Of a DNA stretch of 64,000 nt, positions 8,965 through 18,381 are shown in pieces. Below the pieces are notes generated by a model, which was not told where the DNA came from, made no database searches, and saw nothing but the letters and a program-made list of their open reading frames with translations. Numbering within the stretch: position 1 is the first letter of the stretch; the number at the start of each line of letters is the position of its first letter. The DNA is taken from contig NZ_JAGFWR010000004.1 of assembly GCF_017599305.1 (NCBI RefSeq), forward strand, positions 186,001 through 250,000, given 5' to 3'. Position numbers and translations under genes: made by a program. Origin of the DNA: Micromonospora antibiotica (GTDB taxonomy: Bacteria > Actinomycetota > Actinomycetes > Mycobacteriales > Micromonosporaceae).

Positions 8965-9263
8965 GTAGGCCCGCCGCACCACGTCACATCACGATCGATG
9001 ACGAAGAAGTCGTCGTCCTCCCGGCAGCGGACTACGAACGTCTCGCCTCCGCGCGACGGCAGCTCGGCGCACGCGAAGCGCGAAACCGCAGCCTGACCGA
9101 CCAGGTGAACACCCTGCGCACACTGCTCACCGACATCCGGCGGATCGTCGACTCGACGCCGGACTGCTGTGCGGCCCACCGCGACACCGACAGACGGATC
9201 CGGGATCTGGTAGACGACCAGCGGATCCCGCGACCGCAGAGCATGCCCACACCGACGCCATGA
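8961..9263 (+). CDS. Hypothetical 100-aa helical protein in riboswitch-controlled operon
   Basis: Starts at GTG 8961, overlapping the stop of the 31-aa ORF. An N-terminal stretch EEVVVLPAADYERLASARRQ resembles the strand-plus-helix start of Phd/YefM-type antitoxins. A coiled-coil-like helix follows (AREARNRSLTDQVNTLRTLL), and near residue 77 there is CCAAH, a possible metal ligand set. No toxin gene accompanies it. Its position behind a cobalamin riboswitch implies expression when B12 is scarce. The function is unknown. Confidence 0.6.
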   Translation: MSRPAAPRHITIDDEEVVVLPAADYERLASARRQLGAREARNRSLTDQVNTLRTLLTDIRRIVDSTPDCCAAHRDTDRRIRDLVDDQRIPRPQSMPTPTP

Positions 9264-9410
9264 GCCACCACGACACCCACCCGGACGCCGCGCCACATGC
9301 GACGGCACTCTCCTGAGCCGCCCGATCCTGCCGGTAGATGGGTCGCGCGGACGACTCGTCCGGTCGGGTCCGGGCGGACTCCCCCCAGGAGTCCGCCCGG
9401 ACCGGCCCGG

Positions 9411-11648
9411 TCAGCTCGCGCGGACCTCGGCGGCAGCCGCGACGAGGTGCCGGAGGGACGCCTCGACCTCCGGATAGGTGCGGGTCTTCAGACCGCAGTC
9501 CGGGTTGACCCACAACCGTCGGGCGGGCACGGCCGCGACGGCCCGGCGGAGCGCGTCGACCACCTCGTGGTGTGGCGGGACGCGGGGCGAGTGGATGTCC
9601 CACACCCCCGGGCCGACGCCCCGGCGGTAGCCGATCGCGGCGAGGTCGTCGAGGATCTCCATCTTGGACCGGGACGCCTCGATGCTGGTGACGTCGGCGT
9701 CGAGCGCGTCGATGGCGGTGATCACCTCGCCGAACTCGCTGTAGCACAGGTGGGTGTGGATCTGGGTGTCGTCGGCGACGCCGCTGGTGGCGAGGCGGAA
9801 CGCGCCGACGGCCCACTCCAGGTACGCCTTCTGGTCGGCCCGACGCAGCGGCAGGGTCTCCCGCAGGGCGGGTTCGTCGACCTGGATGATCCGGATGCCG
9901 GCGGCCTCCAGGTCGCGGCACTCGTCGCGCAGCGCGAGCGCCACCTGGTCGGCGGTGTCGGCCAACGGCTGGTCGGTACGGACGAACGACCAGGCCAGGA
10001 TGGTGACCGGGCCGGTGAGCATGCCCTTGACCGGACGGTCGGTCAGCGACTGGGCATAGGTGGACCAGGCGACAGTCATCGGAACAGGCCGGGCCACGTC
10101 GCCGTGGATGATCGGCGGGCGCACACAGCGGGAGCCGTAGGACTGCACCCAGCCGTGCGTGGTGGCCGCGAACCCGTCGAGTTGCTCGCCGAAGTACTGC
10201 ACCATGTCGTTGCGTTCCGGCTCACCGTGCACCAGCACATCCAGACCCAGCCGTTCCTGCAACCGGATGACCTGCTCCACCTCGGCGCGCATCCGCTGCG
10301 TGTAGCCGGCGTCGTCGAGGGTGCCGGCGCGGTGCGCGGCACGGGCCCGGCGCAGCTCGGCGGTCTGCGGGAACGAACCGATCGTGGTGGTCGGCAGGTC
10401 CGGCAGCCCCAGCCGTTCCTGCTGGCGGGCGGCCCGCTCGGCGTAGTCGCCACGGTGCCGGTCGGTGGGGCGCAGCGCCGCCAACCGGCCGCGCACGTCG
10501 TCGTGCCGCCACGCCGGCGGGGCGGGCGGCAACGGGGCCGGCAGGCTGGTGGTGCCGTCGCGCAGCGCACGCCCGAGCAGGACCACCTCGTCGACCTTCT
10601 GCCGGGCGAACGCGAGCCGCGTGGACAACTCCGGGTCGAGGTGGGTCTCGGCCGACAGGTCGACCGGCACGTGCAGCAGCGAACAGGACGTGGACACCGC
10701 CACGTGGTCGGCCAGTCCGGCGACTGTGGCACCGGCGGCGACGGCGGCGCGTAGATCCGTGCGCCAGATGTTGCGTCCGTCGACCAGTCCGGCGACGACG
10801 GTCTTGCCGCGTAGGGGACCGGCGGCGGCGAGCCGGCGCAGGTTGCCCGCACCGGCGACCAGGTCCAGGCCGATCGCCTCGACCGGGGTGTCCAGCAGCG
10901 CCGGCAGCGCGTCGCCGAGGTCACCGAAGTAGGTGGCGACGAAGATCCGGGGACGGTGGGGCAGTTCCCCGAGACGTCGGTAGGCGTGCCGCAGGCCGTC
11001 GATCTCGGCCGTGGTGCGGTCCGCGACGTAGGCGGGTTCGTCCAGTTGGACCCAGGCCACGCCCGCGTCGGCCAGGGTGGTGAGGATCCGGGCGTACGTG
11101 TCGACCAGGTCGTCGAGCCGGGCGAACGGATCCTCGCCCTTGGCCAGCAGCAGGAAGGTGGCCGGCCCGACCAGCACCGGCCGGGTGGTGATGCCCAGGT
11201 CACGTGCCTGCGCGTACTCGCTCAGCGCCTTCGCCGGGTCGGCCGCGAACACGGTGTCGGGGTCGATCTCCGGCACCAGGTAGTGGTAGTTGGTGTCGAA
11301 CCACTTGGTGAGTTCCAGCGCTGGTGCGGCATCGACGCCACGGGCCATGGCGAAGTAGGTGTCGAGTTGACCGAGGCCGAGCCGGGCGAAGCGGCGGGGG
11401 ACCGCACCGACCGCGACGGCGGTGTCGAGCATGTGGTCGTAGTAGGAGAACGTGTTGGACGGGATCGCGTCGAGGCGGGCGTCGCGCAGCGTCCGCCACA
11501 CCTCGGCGCGCAGCCCGGCCGCGAGGTCCTCCAGGCCGGTGGCGTCCAGCGTGCCGGCCCAGTACGCCTCGACGGCCTTCTTCCACTCGCGGTGGGCGCC
11601 GATACGGGGATAGCCGAGCACGGTGCTCTGCCCGAATGAGGTGGTCAC
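9411..11648 (-). CDS. metE: Cobalamin-independent methionine synthase MetE
   Basis: A 745-residue protein that transfers a methyl group from 5-methyltetrahydropteroyl-polyglutamate to homocysteine, the last step of methionine synthesis, without B12. Length and order match MetE: an N-terminal half starting [19 protein letters not shown] and a catalytic C-terminal half. The zinc ligands are visible as His and Cys in [10 protein letters not shown], Glu in the [10 protein letters not shown] strand, and Cys in [11 protein letters not shown] near the end. Start GTG 11648 has GAGGGAAGGA upstream. The riboswitch at 11775-11940 in its leader implies it is shut off when cobalamin allows a MetH enzyme to work. 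Confidence 0.97.
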   Translation of the reverse strand: MTTSFGQSTVLGYPRIGAHREWKKAVEAYWAGTLDATGLEDLAAGLRAEVWRTLRDARLDAIPSNTFSYYDHMLDTAVAVGAVPRRFARLGLGQLDTYFAMARGVDAAPALELTKWFDTNYHYLVPEIDPDTVFAADPAKALSEYAQARDLGITTRPVLVGPATFLLLAKGEDPFARLDDLVDTYARILTTLADAGVAWVQLDEPAYVADRTTAEIDGLRHAYRRLGELPHRPRIFVATYFGDLGDALPALLDTPVEAIGLDLVAGAGNLRRLAAAGPLRGKTVVAGLVDGRNIWRTDLRAAVAAGATVAGLADHVAVSTSCSLLHVPVDLSAETHLDPELSTRLAFARQKVDEVVLLGRALRDGTTSLPAPLPPAPPAWRHDDVRGRLAALRPTDRHRGDYAERAARQQERLGLPDLPTTTIGSFPQTAELRRARAAHRAGTLDDAGYTQRMRAEVEQVIRLQERLGLDVLVHGEPERNDMVQYFGEQLDGFAATTHGWVQSYGSRCVRPPIIHGDVARPVPMTVAWSTYAQSLTDRPVKGMLTGPVTILAWSFVRTDQPLADTADQVALALRDECRDLEAAGIRIIQVDEPALRETLPLRRADQKAYLEWAVGAFRLATSGVADDTQIHTHLCYSEFGEVITAIDALDADVTSIEASRSKMEILDDLAAIGYRRGVGPGVWDIHSPRVPPHHEVVDALRRAVAAVPARRLWVNPDCGLKTRTYPEVEASLRHLVAAAAEVRAS

Positions 11649-11774
11649 AGGTGGTCCTTCCCTCGCGGTGTCCGACGACCACCCGAGAGGAAGCGCGGAT
11701 ACGCCATGGCGTAACCGGCATTCCGCCCTGGCCCTCCCGAGAGGCCGCCGACGGCGCGCACCGGCGGCACGCGC

Positions 11775-11940
11775 AGCGCTGGCAGGTCTTCGGACTCGTG
11801 GGCGTCGTACTCAGACCTACTGGCCGTCGCTTCCCAGACCCTGCGGTCCAGTGCTTCGTTGACGGCGGTCGTTCCCACTCACCGCTGCGGGGCAGTCCCG
11901 GTCTTCCACCGGGTTCCCTCTTACGACGCCCCACCCGCGC
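11775..11940 (-). promoter_or_regulatory. Cobalamin riboswitch 4 (metE leader)
   Basis: Minus-strand core GAGGGAACCCGGTGGAAGAC, CTGCCCCGCAGCGGTGAG and the B12 box GAGTCCGAAGACCTGCC (11781-11797). It sits about 130 nt upstream of metE, the classic arrangement for repression of metE by cobalamin. Confidence 0.92.
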
Positions 11941-12379
11941 ACGGGGGAGGCGAACCAGCACCGCCCGCGATCCTACGCCCCACTGCCACCTGCCGCGGCC
12001 GGCGTCCGAGGTTCGGGACACGATTCGCGCTACTCGGCCACGGGTTGGCCAGCGGTCTCGGCCGTCTGTGCGACCTGCGGGTCCTCCGCTGCGCGGACCC
12101 GGACCGGACACCAGCGCGATGGTCGCCGAGCCGCCAGCCTTTTCACCACCGGCGCGGGCGTCGCACCTTGCGTGCGCGTCGCTGCCGTAGCTTTCCCCGA
12201 CCATTGCCCTGAGTGGGTGCCGGTGCTGGTCCGTGCGGACCGCCCGTGCCCCCACTGAGCTGGGCGCACAAACCGGTCGGCGACACCTCGTACGCGGAAG
12301 ACCAACCAGGGAAAAGCCTGGTGCGGCGCTCGGTACGACGGATGACCCAGGTTGACGGCAGGTCGTGACGCGACTATCG
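11941..12379. other. Intergenic stretch with no gene seen
   Basis: Beyond the metE riboswitch I see no convincing coding frame on either strand. The promoter for the metE leader should lie near its low-coordinate end. The stretch also separates metE from the alaS-led operon, which converges toward it from higher coordinates. Confidence 0.5.
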
Positions 12380-13051
12380 CTACCGGCCGGTCAGCGTGGC
12401 GAGCAGGTACCGCAGATCCACGACCTGTGTGTCGATCGGCGTGCGGGTCGGGTTGCGGATCAGGTGCGTGTCGCCTGGATGGAGGTAGCGCACTGCGGGC
12501 CGTTCATCCGTGCCGCCAGCCAGGTCGACGATGAGCAGGGGTACCGGTCCCGCGCGCACGATGTGTTCGTCCTCGGGTTGGGTCCTGAGGCGCTGGATGC
12601 GTACGTCGTCGGTGTCCAGGACCGCGGTCAGGGCTGCCCGCGCGGGTGCGTTCTCGGGCCAACCGTCGCTCGTGTCGATCGGGGCTTCGAGTGCTTCTCC
12701 CGAGCTTTCCTCGCCGAGGTCGAGTAGTTCGACGAGGCGGTTGCGGTACAGGCTGTGGCCCTGGTTGGTGAGCATGTGTACCGGGGAGACGGGCCGGTAG
12801 ATGGCTGCGCCCACCTCTTCGTTGAGGTGCCGGGGTGGGCTGCCGTCGAGCCAGTCCATGCGGCAGGCTGAGGTGTCGAGGCAGAGCACGAGGTACGGGT
12901 TGTGGTGCAGGTGCCAGGGCTGGTGGTCGCCGGGGGCGAGGGCCACCTCCCAGACCCGTACCCGGGAGTTGGCGAGCAGGACCCGCTGCCCGACCTCGCC
13001 GAGCACGATGTTGCTGCCATCGGGGGAACGAACGACAGTGCCGGCGCTCAT
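12380..13051 (-). CDS. Cupin-like protein, last gene of alaS operon
   Basis: A 223-residue soluble protein. Residues about 25-100 form a cupin strand pattern (RVRVWEVALAPGDHQPWHLHHNPYLV as two pieces: WEVALAPGDHQ and PWHLHHNPYLV) with His residues that could bind a metal. A weaker second half ends NPTRTPIDTQVVDLRYLLA. ATG 13051 has AAGGAA upstream. It is the third gene of the unit alaS, small helical protein, cupin. That unit has tandem Nur-like operators, so it is expected to be made when the Nur-like repressor is inactive. The substrate is unknown. Confidence 0.65.
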   Translation of the reverse strand: MSAGTVVRSPDGSNIVLGEVGQRVLLANSRVRVWEVALAPGDHQPWHLHHNPYLVLCLDTSACRMDWLDGSPPRHLNEEVGAAIYRPVSPVHMLTNQGHSLYRNRLVELLDLGEESSGEALEAPIDTSDGWPENAPARAALTAVLDTDDVRIQRLRTQPEDEHIVRAGPVPLLIVDLAGGTDERPAVRYLHPGDTHLIRNPTRTPIDTQVVDLRYLLATLTGR

Positions 13052-13111
13052 GAGTTCCTTTCGGTAGGCGGGTGCTCGGCCGGTGGCGGCGGGACCTTCA
13101 GGTGGGGGCGG

Positions 13112-13366
13112 TCAGTCGGCGGCGGCGAGGGCGGCGATGCGCAGGGAGATCTCCCGGACGATGACGGGCAGTTCCCTGCCGGTGTGGTCGCTGGTGATGG
13201 CGAGGGCGAGTTCGGTGAGCAGGAGGAAGGCGTGGGCGCGTTCGGCGTCGTCGGTGAACGCTTCGGTGAGCGCCTGGACGCCGGCGAGGTCGCCGCGGTG
13301 GCGGGCAGCGATGATCCCCACGGCACGTTGCATCCCGGCCAACAGATCAGCGGCGTCGGGTGTCAT
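13112..13366 (-). CDS. Small helical protein B (84 aa), paralogue of the sod-linked one
   Basis: Starts at ATG 13366, overlapping the alaS stop (ATGA). The predicted chain is nearly all helix: [20 protein letters not shown], then [17 protein letters not shown] and [15 protein letters not shown]. It aligns along its whole length with the 86-aa product of 16236-16496 (shared QRAxGxIAAxHRGDLxG, LxxAF, LLxxLxL, VRExSLxxA). There is no cysteine and no known domain. Each of two metalloprotein genes is followed by a member of this family, which suggests an accessory or assembly role. Confidence 0.7.
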   Translation of the reverse strand: MTPDAADLLAGMQRAVGIIAARHRGDLAGVQALTEAFTDDAERAHAFLLLTELALAITSDHTGRELPVIVREISLRIAALAAAD

Positions 13367-16008
13367 GCGGCGCGGGTGAGGTCCCGCAGCCGGTCGAGCA
13401 GCTCCGCCGGATCTGCGTCGGCTTTGCCTTGGGCGGACGCGGCGTTGCCCCCGCCCTTTCCGGCCAGGAGACTCTTGATCAGGTCGTTGGCGGCCAGGCC
13501 GCGTTGCACGCCGGCGGGGGTGACGGCGACGACGATGCTCGCCCCGGCGACGACGCCGACGACGCCGGGGCGACGGCCGAGGCGATCGCGGACCTTCTCG
13601 GCGAGACGGCGGGCGTCGCCGGTGGCGGTGATACCGGCGTAGGCGACGCCGTCGAGGTCGACGGCGTTGGCGGCGTACGTGTCGGCGTCCAGGTCGATGA
13701 GCCGGCCGCGCAGGTCGTCGGCCTCGCGTTCGGTCTGCTTGAGTCGCGCCAGCAGGGTGGTGATCCTGGTGGGGAGTTCCTCGGGGCGGGCCTTGAGTTG
13801 GGCGGCGAGTTGGGTGACGAGGTCGCGTTCGCGGGCCAGGTACCGGAACGCCTCGATTCCGGTGACCGCTTCGATGCGACGCTGGCCGGCACCGACCGAT
13901 GATTCGCCGGTGAGCGCGAGGGAGCCGATCTGCGCGGAGTGCGCGACGTGGGTGCCGCCGCACAGCTCGCGGGACCACTCGCCACCGATCTCGACGACCC
14001 GGACGGTGTCGTCGTAGGTTTCGCCGAACAGGGCCAGGGCGCCCTCGGCGCGGGCCTGTGCCAGCGGCAGGTGGCGGACCTCGACGGGCAGGTCACGGCG
14101 GATCGCCAGATTGGCGACCTCCTCGATCTCACTGCGGGTGGTGTCGGTCAGGCCGCCGCGCCAGGCGAAGTCCAGGCGCAGGTAGCCGGGCCGGTTGTAC
14201 GAGCCCGACTGCAGCGCGTTCGGCCCGAGGACCTGGCGCAGCGCGGCATGCACGACGTGCGTACCCGAGTGGGCCTGCCGGGCCCCGATGCGCCATTCGG
14301 GGTCGACCGCGGCGTGCACCGCGTCACCGACGGCGAGGCTGCCGTCGAGGATCCGGACGGTGTGCGCGATCAGGCCTTTGACCGGTCGCTGCACGTCGAT
14401 GATCTCGGCGCGCAGGTTCGGGCCGGTGAGCAGGCCGGCGTCGGAGTCCTGTCCGCCGCTCTCGGCGTAGAACGGGGTGCGGTCCAGGGCGACGGTGACG
14501 ATGTCGCCGGCCTCGGCGGTGTCGACCGTCGCGCCGCCGGACCAGATCGCGACGACCCTGGATTCGGTGTCGAGCGTTTCGTAGGCCAACCAGTGCGTGG
14601 GTCCGTGCGCGTCCAGCACCGTCCGGTAGGCCGACAGGTCGGCGTGACCGGTCTTGCGGGCCTTGGCGTCGGCCTTCGCGCGGGCGCGCTGCTCGGTCAT
14701 CAGGGCCCGGAACCCGTCGGCGTCCACGGTCAGGCCCTGCTCGTTGGCGATCTCCAGGGTGAGGTCGATCGGGAAGCCGTACGTGTCGTGCAGTTGGAAC
14801 GCCTTGTCGCCGGGCAGCGACGAACGTCCGACTTTCTTGGTTTCGGCGATGGCGGTGTCGAGGATGGTGGTGCCGGCGCGCAGCGTGCCGAGGAAGGTGT
14901 CCTCCTCGGCGTAGGCGGCCGAGGAGATGCGGTCGAAGTCGGCGGCGAGTTCCGGGTACGACGGGGACATGCAGTCGCGGGCGACGGGAAGCAGCTCGGG
15001 CAGGGCCTTGCCCTGCCAGCCGAGCAGCCGCATGGCGCGGATCGCACGACGCATGATCCGCCGCAGCACGTAGCCCCGGCCTTCGTTGGACGGGGTGACC
15101 CCGTCGCCGATGAGCATGAGCGAGGTACGGACGTGGTCGGCGATGACCCGTAGGCGGACGTCGTCGGGGTGGGACTGGCTGGCCGCCTGCCCGGAGTGCA
15201 CGCCGTACTGCTTGCCGGTCAGGTCGGCGGCCCTGGCCAGGATGGGACGTACCTCGTCGATCTCGTAGAGGTTGTCCACCCCTTGCAGGATCGAGGCGAT
15301 CCGTTCCAGGCCCATTCCGGTGTCGATGTTCTTGTTCGGCAGGTCGCCGACGATCCGGAAGTCGGTCTTCGACGCCACGTCGGCGATCTCGTACTGCATG
15401 AACACGAGGTTCCAGAACTCCAGGTAGCGGTCCTCGTCGGCTTCCGGGCCGCCCTCGGCGCCGTAGGCGGGGCCGCGGTCGTAGTACAGCTCGGAACAGG
15501 GTCCCGCCGGGCCAGGGATGCCCATCGACCAGAAGTTGTCCGCCTTGCCCCGCCGCACGATGCGCTCGACCGGCACGCCGGTCTTGCGCCACAGGTCGTA
15601 CGCCTCGTCGTCGTCGAGGTAGACCGTCGCCCAGATCCGTTCCGGGTCCAACCCGAAACCACCCTGTTCCACCGGGGTGGTCGACAGCTCCCAGGCGAGG
15701 GGGATCGCCCCGGCCTTGAAGTAGTCGCCGAAGGAGAAGTTGCCGTTCATCTGGAAGAACGTGCCGTGCCGGCTGGTTTTGCCGACCTCGTCGATGTCCG
15801 GGGTGCGGATGCACTTCTGCACCGATGTGGCCGTCCGGTAGGGCGCGGCCCGCTGGCCGAGAAAGTAGGGGACGAACTGCACCATTCCGGCGTTGATGAA
15901 CAGCAGGTTCGGATCCGAGATCGCGGGCAACGGTGCCGAGGGCACCACCGTGTGTCCGTTGGCCTCGAAGTGGGCCAGGAAGCGCCGCTTGATCTCCGCC
16001 GTCTGCAC
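13363..16008 (-). CDS. alaS: Alanyl-tRNA synthetase
   Basis: An 881-residue full-length AlaRS that charges tRNA-Ala and clears mischarged Ser/Gly. The N-terminal class II core is evident from [35 protein letters not shown] and [11 protein letters not shown]. The zinc-dependent editing domain keeps its ligands in [10 protein letters not shown] (about residue 580) and CGGTHVAHS (about 685). A C-Ala domain closes the chain. GTG 16008 is the start. Two tandem Nur-like 17-bp operators lie 13-46 nt upstream, which is unusual for a housekeeping synthetase. It may be a second, metal-responsive copy, but a genome is needed to know. It heads a three-gene unit. Confidence 0.93.
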   Translation of the reverse strand: MQTAEIKRRFLAHFEANGHTVVPSAPLPAISDPNLLFINAGMVQFVPYFLGQRAAPYRTATSVQKCIRTPDIDEVGKTSRHGTFFQMNGNFSFGDYFKAGAIPLAWELSTTPVEQGGFGLDPERIWATVYLDDDEAYDLWRKTGVPVERIVRRGKADNFWSMGIPGPAGPCSELYYDRGPAYGAEGGPEADEDRYLEFWNLVFMQYEIADVASKTDFRIVGDLPNKNIDTGMGLERIASILQGVDNLYEIDEVRPILARAADLTGKQYGVHSGQAASQSHPDDVRLRVIADHVRTSLMLIGDGVTPSNEGRGYVLRRIMRRAIRAMRLLGWQGKALPELLPVARDCMSPSYPELAADFDRISSAAYAEEDTFLGTLRAGTTILDTAIAETKKVGRSSLPGDKAFQLHDTYGFPIDLTLEIANEQGLTVDADGFRALMTEQRARAKADAKARKTGHADLSAYRTVLDAHGPTHWLAYETLDTESRVVAIWSGGATVDTAEAGDIVTVALDRTPFYAESGGQDSDAGLLTGPNLRAEIIDVQRPVKGLIAHTVRILDGSLAVGDAVHAAVDPEWRIGARQAHSGTHVVHAALRQVLGPNALQSGSYNRPGYLRLDFAWRGGLTDTTRSEIEEVANLAIRRDLPVEVRHLPLAQARAEGALALFGETYDDTVRVVEIGGEWSRELCGGTHVAHSAQIGSLALTGESSVGAGQRRIEAVTGIEAFRYLARERDLVTQLAAQLKARPEELPTRITTLLARLKQTEREADDLRGRLIDLDADTYAANAVDLDGVAYAGITATGDARRLAEKVRDRLGRRPGVVGVVAGASIVVAVTPAGVQRGLAANDLIKSLLAGKGGGNAASAQGKADADPAELLDRLRDLTRAA

Positions 16009-16020
16009 AACGCCCCCTTA

Positions 16021-16054
16021 TTGCATCAACTTTGCAACTGCATTGTATTGGCAG
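16021..16054 (-). promoter_or_regulatory. Tandem Nur-like operators upstream of alaS
   Basis: Two adjoining 17-bp imperfect palindromes, read on the minus strand as CTGCCAATACAATGCAG (16054-16038) and TTGCAAAGTTGATGCAA (16037-16021). The second fits TTGCAA-N5-NNGCAA, close to the published Streptomyces Nur box as I recall it. A TACAAT -10-like hexamer lies inside the first. Confidence 0.72.
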
Positions 16055-16235
16055 GAGGGTGAGGTGGTTCGGGACGCCCCCACGGTCGACCGTCCCGCTC
16101 GATTGCCCGTGGTGCGGCGCGGCCAGCGAGCCGCTGGTGGTGAGGCGGGTAGGCGGCCGCGCGAGCTCGGGCTTCCGGTCGGTGCCGCCGGCACGTCTGG
16201 TGGCGCTGGCGGCACCGACCGGATGACCACCGCCG

Positions 16236-16496
16236 TCAGCTGTCGGGCGGGGTGGCGGTGACGGCGACGAGCAGAGACAGTTCCCGCACGAGATCATCCA
16301 TGGACTGGCCGCTCTGCGCGCGGAGCAGCCCGAGGCTCAGGTCCGCCAGAAGGTAGAAGCCGAGGCTCTTGGCCTGCTCGGAACCGAACGCGGCGAGTAG
16401 CTCCTCGGCGCCGCCGAGGTCACCGCGATGCTTGGCCGCGATGACCCCAGCGGCGCGTTGGACCAGCTCGGCCGCTGCCGGGGTGGGGCTGGTCAC
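16236..16496 (-). CDS. Small helical protein A (86 aa) following sod
   Basis: GTG 16496 lies 5 nt after the sod stop. The product (ELVQRAAGVIAAKHRGDLGG, LLAAF, LGFYLLADLSLGLL, LVRELSLLVAV) is helix-rich, has no cysteine and aligns end to end with the product of 13112-13366. It should be co-transcribed with sod under the tandem operators at 17135-17168. I do not recognise a named domain. Confidence 0.7.
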   Translation of the reverse strand: MTSPTPAAAELVQRAAGVIAAKHRGDLGGAEELLAAFGSEQAKSLGFYLLADLSLGLLRAQSGQSMDDLVRELSLLVAVTATPPDS

Positions 16497-16501
16497 GCCG
16501 A

Positions 16502-17116
16502 TCAGATCTTTGGCGTGGCGGCGCGGGCGGCGTCGAAGCGGGCGATCACGTCCGACCAGTTGACCAGGTTCCACAGCCGGTCGACGTAGTCCGGCCGGAC
16601 GTTCTTGTACTGCAGGTAGTACGCGTGCTCCCAGGCGTCGAAGACCAGCAGCGGAATGGAGCCCTGGCCGACGTTGCCGTGGTGGTCGTAGACCTGCTCA
16701 ACGATCAGCCGCTGTCCGAGCGGTTCCCAGGCCAGCACGCCCCATCCGGAGCCCTGCACACCCTTGGTGGCGGCGGACAGCTGCCCGGCGAACGCGTCGA
16801 ACGTGCCGAAGTGCTCCTCGATCGCGGCGGCCAGCTCGCCGTCGGGACGGTCACCGCCGTCCGGGGAGAGGTTGCCCCAGAAGATCGTATGCAGCACGTG
16901 CCCGGACAGGTTGAACGCGAACGTCTTCTCCAAACCGACAAGCGTGGAGAAGTCCCCCTTCGCCCGGGCCTCGGCGAGCTGCTCCAGGCCGTCGTTGGCG
17001 CCCTTGACATAGGTGGCGTGGTGCTTGTCGTGATGCAGCTCCAAGATCTGCCCCGACATGGCCGGCTCCAGGGCGCCGTAGTCGTAGGGCAGATCGGGCA
17101 GGGTGTAAACCGCCAT
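16502..17116 (-). CDS. sod: Iron/manganese superoxide dismutase
   Basis: A 204-residue enzyme that dismutates superoxide in the cytoplasm. All metal ligands are visible: His in [16 protein letters not shown], His in [16 protein letters not shown], and Asp and His in [23 protein letters not shown] 17116 has GAGGAG five bases upstream and gives the normal start [18 protein letters not shown]. Fe versus Mn cannot be settled by eye. In Streptomyces, nickel-bound Nur represses the iron enzyme SodF so that Ni-SOD takes over. The Nur-like gene and operators next door make sodF the likely identity. Confidence 0.95.
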   Translation of the reverse strand: MAVYTLPDLPYDYGALEPAMSGQILELHHDKHHATYVKGANDGLEQLAEARAKGDFSTLVGLEKTFAFNLSGHVLHTIFWGNLSPDGGDRPDGELAAAIEEHFGTFDAFAGQLSAATKGVQGSGWGVLAWEPLGQRLIVEQVYDHHGNVGQGSIPLLVFDAWEHAYYLQYKNVRPDYVDRLWNLVNWSDVIARFDAARAATPKI

Positions 17117-17134
17117 CAGAACTCCTCGGGGTTG

Positions 17135-17168
17135 CTGCCAAGTTGATGCTCTTGCCACTATTTTGCAA
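17135..17168. promoter_or_regulatory. Tandem Nur-like operators between sod and the Fur-family gene
   Basis: Two abutting 17-mers, CTGCCAAGTTGATGCTC (17135-17151) and TTGCCACTATTTTGCAA (17152-17168). The first shares the core AAGTTGATGC with the alaS site. The second is an inverted repeat of TTGC/GCAA. The site lies 18-52 nt upstream of the sod start and 33 nt before the regulator start, so it may serve both divergent genes. Confidence 0.75.
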
Positions 17169-17201
17169 TAGAACCGGGGATCGTGCGGGGAGGAGCGGCG
17201 G

Positions 17202-17660
17202 TTGACCACGTCGGAGACCGAGCGGGTGAACGCCGCGGTGCAGCGACTACGCCGCGCTGGCCTGCGCAACACCGCAGCCCGCCGTGGAGTACTCGACCAA
17301 CTCGCCCACGCCGTGGGCGGCCGCGGGCACCTCAGCGTGAGCGAGCTGCATCACGCGCTGCTCGCCCGTGGTGTGGTCGTGGAACTGTCGACGGTGCACC
17401 GGGTGCTGCGGCAACTGGTCGAGCTGGGCATCGCCCACACCGTGCCGGTCGGCAGGACGACGACCTTCGGGCTCGCCGACGACGCCCATCACCACGCCGT
17501 CTGCGGCACCTGCGGCGACATGCGGCAGCTACCGGCCGAGGCGGTCGCAGCGAGCATCGCCGCCGCCCGCGCGGTCGGGATCGACACGGATCAGTCGGGC
17601 CATCCCAACGGTGTGGTCGTCTACGGGCGGTGTGTGCGGTGCCGGACGACAGCCCGCTAA
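17202..17660 (+). CDS. nur: Fur-family metalloregulator, Nur-like
   Basis: A 152-residue Fur-family repressor. Residues 1-90 are a winged helix ([40 protein letters not shown]). The C-terminal dimer domain has the metal-site run [15 protein letters not shown] and a second Cys pair, RCVRCR. Start TTG 17202 follows GGGGAGGAG. It is divergent from sod across tandem TTGCAA-N5-type operators, the arrangement expected of a nickel-responsive Nur controlling sodF. Nickel specificity is inferred from operator and context; Mur or PerR cannot be excluded by eye. It is clearly distinct from the three Zur-like genes further on. Confidence 0.72.
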   Translation: MTTSETERVNAAVQRLRRAGLRNTAARRGVLDQLAHAVGGRGHLSVSELHHALLARGVVVELSTVHRVLRQLVELGIAHTVPVGRTTTFGLADDAHHHAVCGTCGDMRQLPAEAVAASIAAARAVGIDTDQSGHPNGVVVYGRCVRCRTTAR

Positions 17661-17737
17661 GGACCGCACCCGCCGGTGCACATTTTGCCCCGGCTTCGGT
17701 CACACCCGGGCGTCCGCCGCGCGCTCACGGCACCGGG

Positions 17738-18280
17738 GTGGGCAACCGCAGCGGGCTGACCGGCAGCTACTCGCTGGCCCTCCGCGCGACGGCACTGGCC
17801 AACGCGCGGCTCGAAGACCCTACGGACGTGTGGGTGCTGCTGGCGGACCAGCCGTGGCTGCGCGACTTTGCCACGGAAGCCGACCTGCGCACATTGCAGG
17901 TGGCCGGACATCGCCTGCGCGAGGTGTTCCAGACCGTGACGGCGGGACACGGGCGGGAGGCAGTCGACCGTCTCAACGGACTGCTGACCCGGTATCGGGT
18001 TAGGCCGATGATTTCCGGCACCTACGCGGGCGACTGGCATATCCACGTCGCCGCACCCGGCACTCCTTCAGTTGAGTACCTTGCTGCTGCCGTATGGGGA
18101 CTCGCCGTATGGCTGTGTCAACGGGGTATCGATCGACTCGGCGTCTGCGCGGAACCCCGATGCCACAACGCGTTCCTCGATGACAGCAGCAACCGATGCC
18201 GCCGGTTCTGCTCCGATCGGTGCGCCACCCGCAACCACGTCCGAGCCCACCGCGCCAGACGCCGCGCCACCCACCCCTGA
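17738..18280 (+). CDS. CGNR zinc-finger protein, possible transcription factor
   Basis: About 180 residues from GTG 17738. The N-terminal part resembles an ABATE domain (SYSLALRATALANARLEDPT, LRTLQVAGHRLREVFQTV). The C-terminus is a CGNR-type zinc finger with CAEPRCHNAF and RRFCSDRCATRNHVRAHRAR. Such proteins are usually treated as DNA-binding regulators. The start is uncertain: the frame is open further upstream, and the usual N-terminal strand of the ABATE domain looks short, so the gene may begin earlier or be slightly truncated. It follows the nur-like gene by 77 nt. Confidence 0.72.
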   Translation: MGNRSGLTGSYSLALRATALANARLEDPTDVWVLLADQPWLRDFATEADLRTLQVAGHRLREVFQTVTAGHGREAVDRLNGLLTRYRVRPMISGTYAGDWHIHVAAPGTPSVEYLAAAVWGLAVWLCQRGIDRLGVCAEPRCHNAFLDDSSNRCRRFCSDRCATRNHVRAHRARRRATHP

Positions 18281-18345
18281 CCGCCGCCCGACCAGACTGA
18301 CGCGCCCGTACGCAGTCCGCAGTATCAAGCAGCAGGAGACCCTTA

Positions 18346-18381
18346 CTGCAAAGTTATGGCAACTGCCTATGATTAGTGATT
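18346..18381 (+). promoter_or_regulatory. Nur-like operator and promoter of def-tsaD
   Basis: CTGCAAAGTTATGGCAA (18346-18362) matches the sod and alaS operators in length and core (TGCAAAGTT...GCAA). A good -10 hexamer TATGAT follows at 18368-18373. The expected transcription start falls at about 18380-18382, on the GTG of def, which suggests a leaderless mRNA. A bound repressor would cover the -35 to -10 spacer. Confidence 0.7.

Noticed and set aside
9297..10754. Long plus-strand open frame opposite metE
   Set aside because: Antisense to a clear metE gene; His/Gly/Arg-rich composition typical of the complement of high-GC coding DNA.
13939..15153. 404-codon plus-strand frame opposite alaS
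   Set aside because: Complement of conserved AlaRS sequence.
17183..17737. Upstream extension of the CGNR gene frame across the nur-like gene
   Set aside because: It overlaps the Fur-family gene in another frame and reads as Arg/Ala-rich noise; the CGNR gene is started after it.
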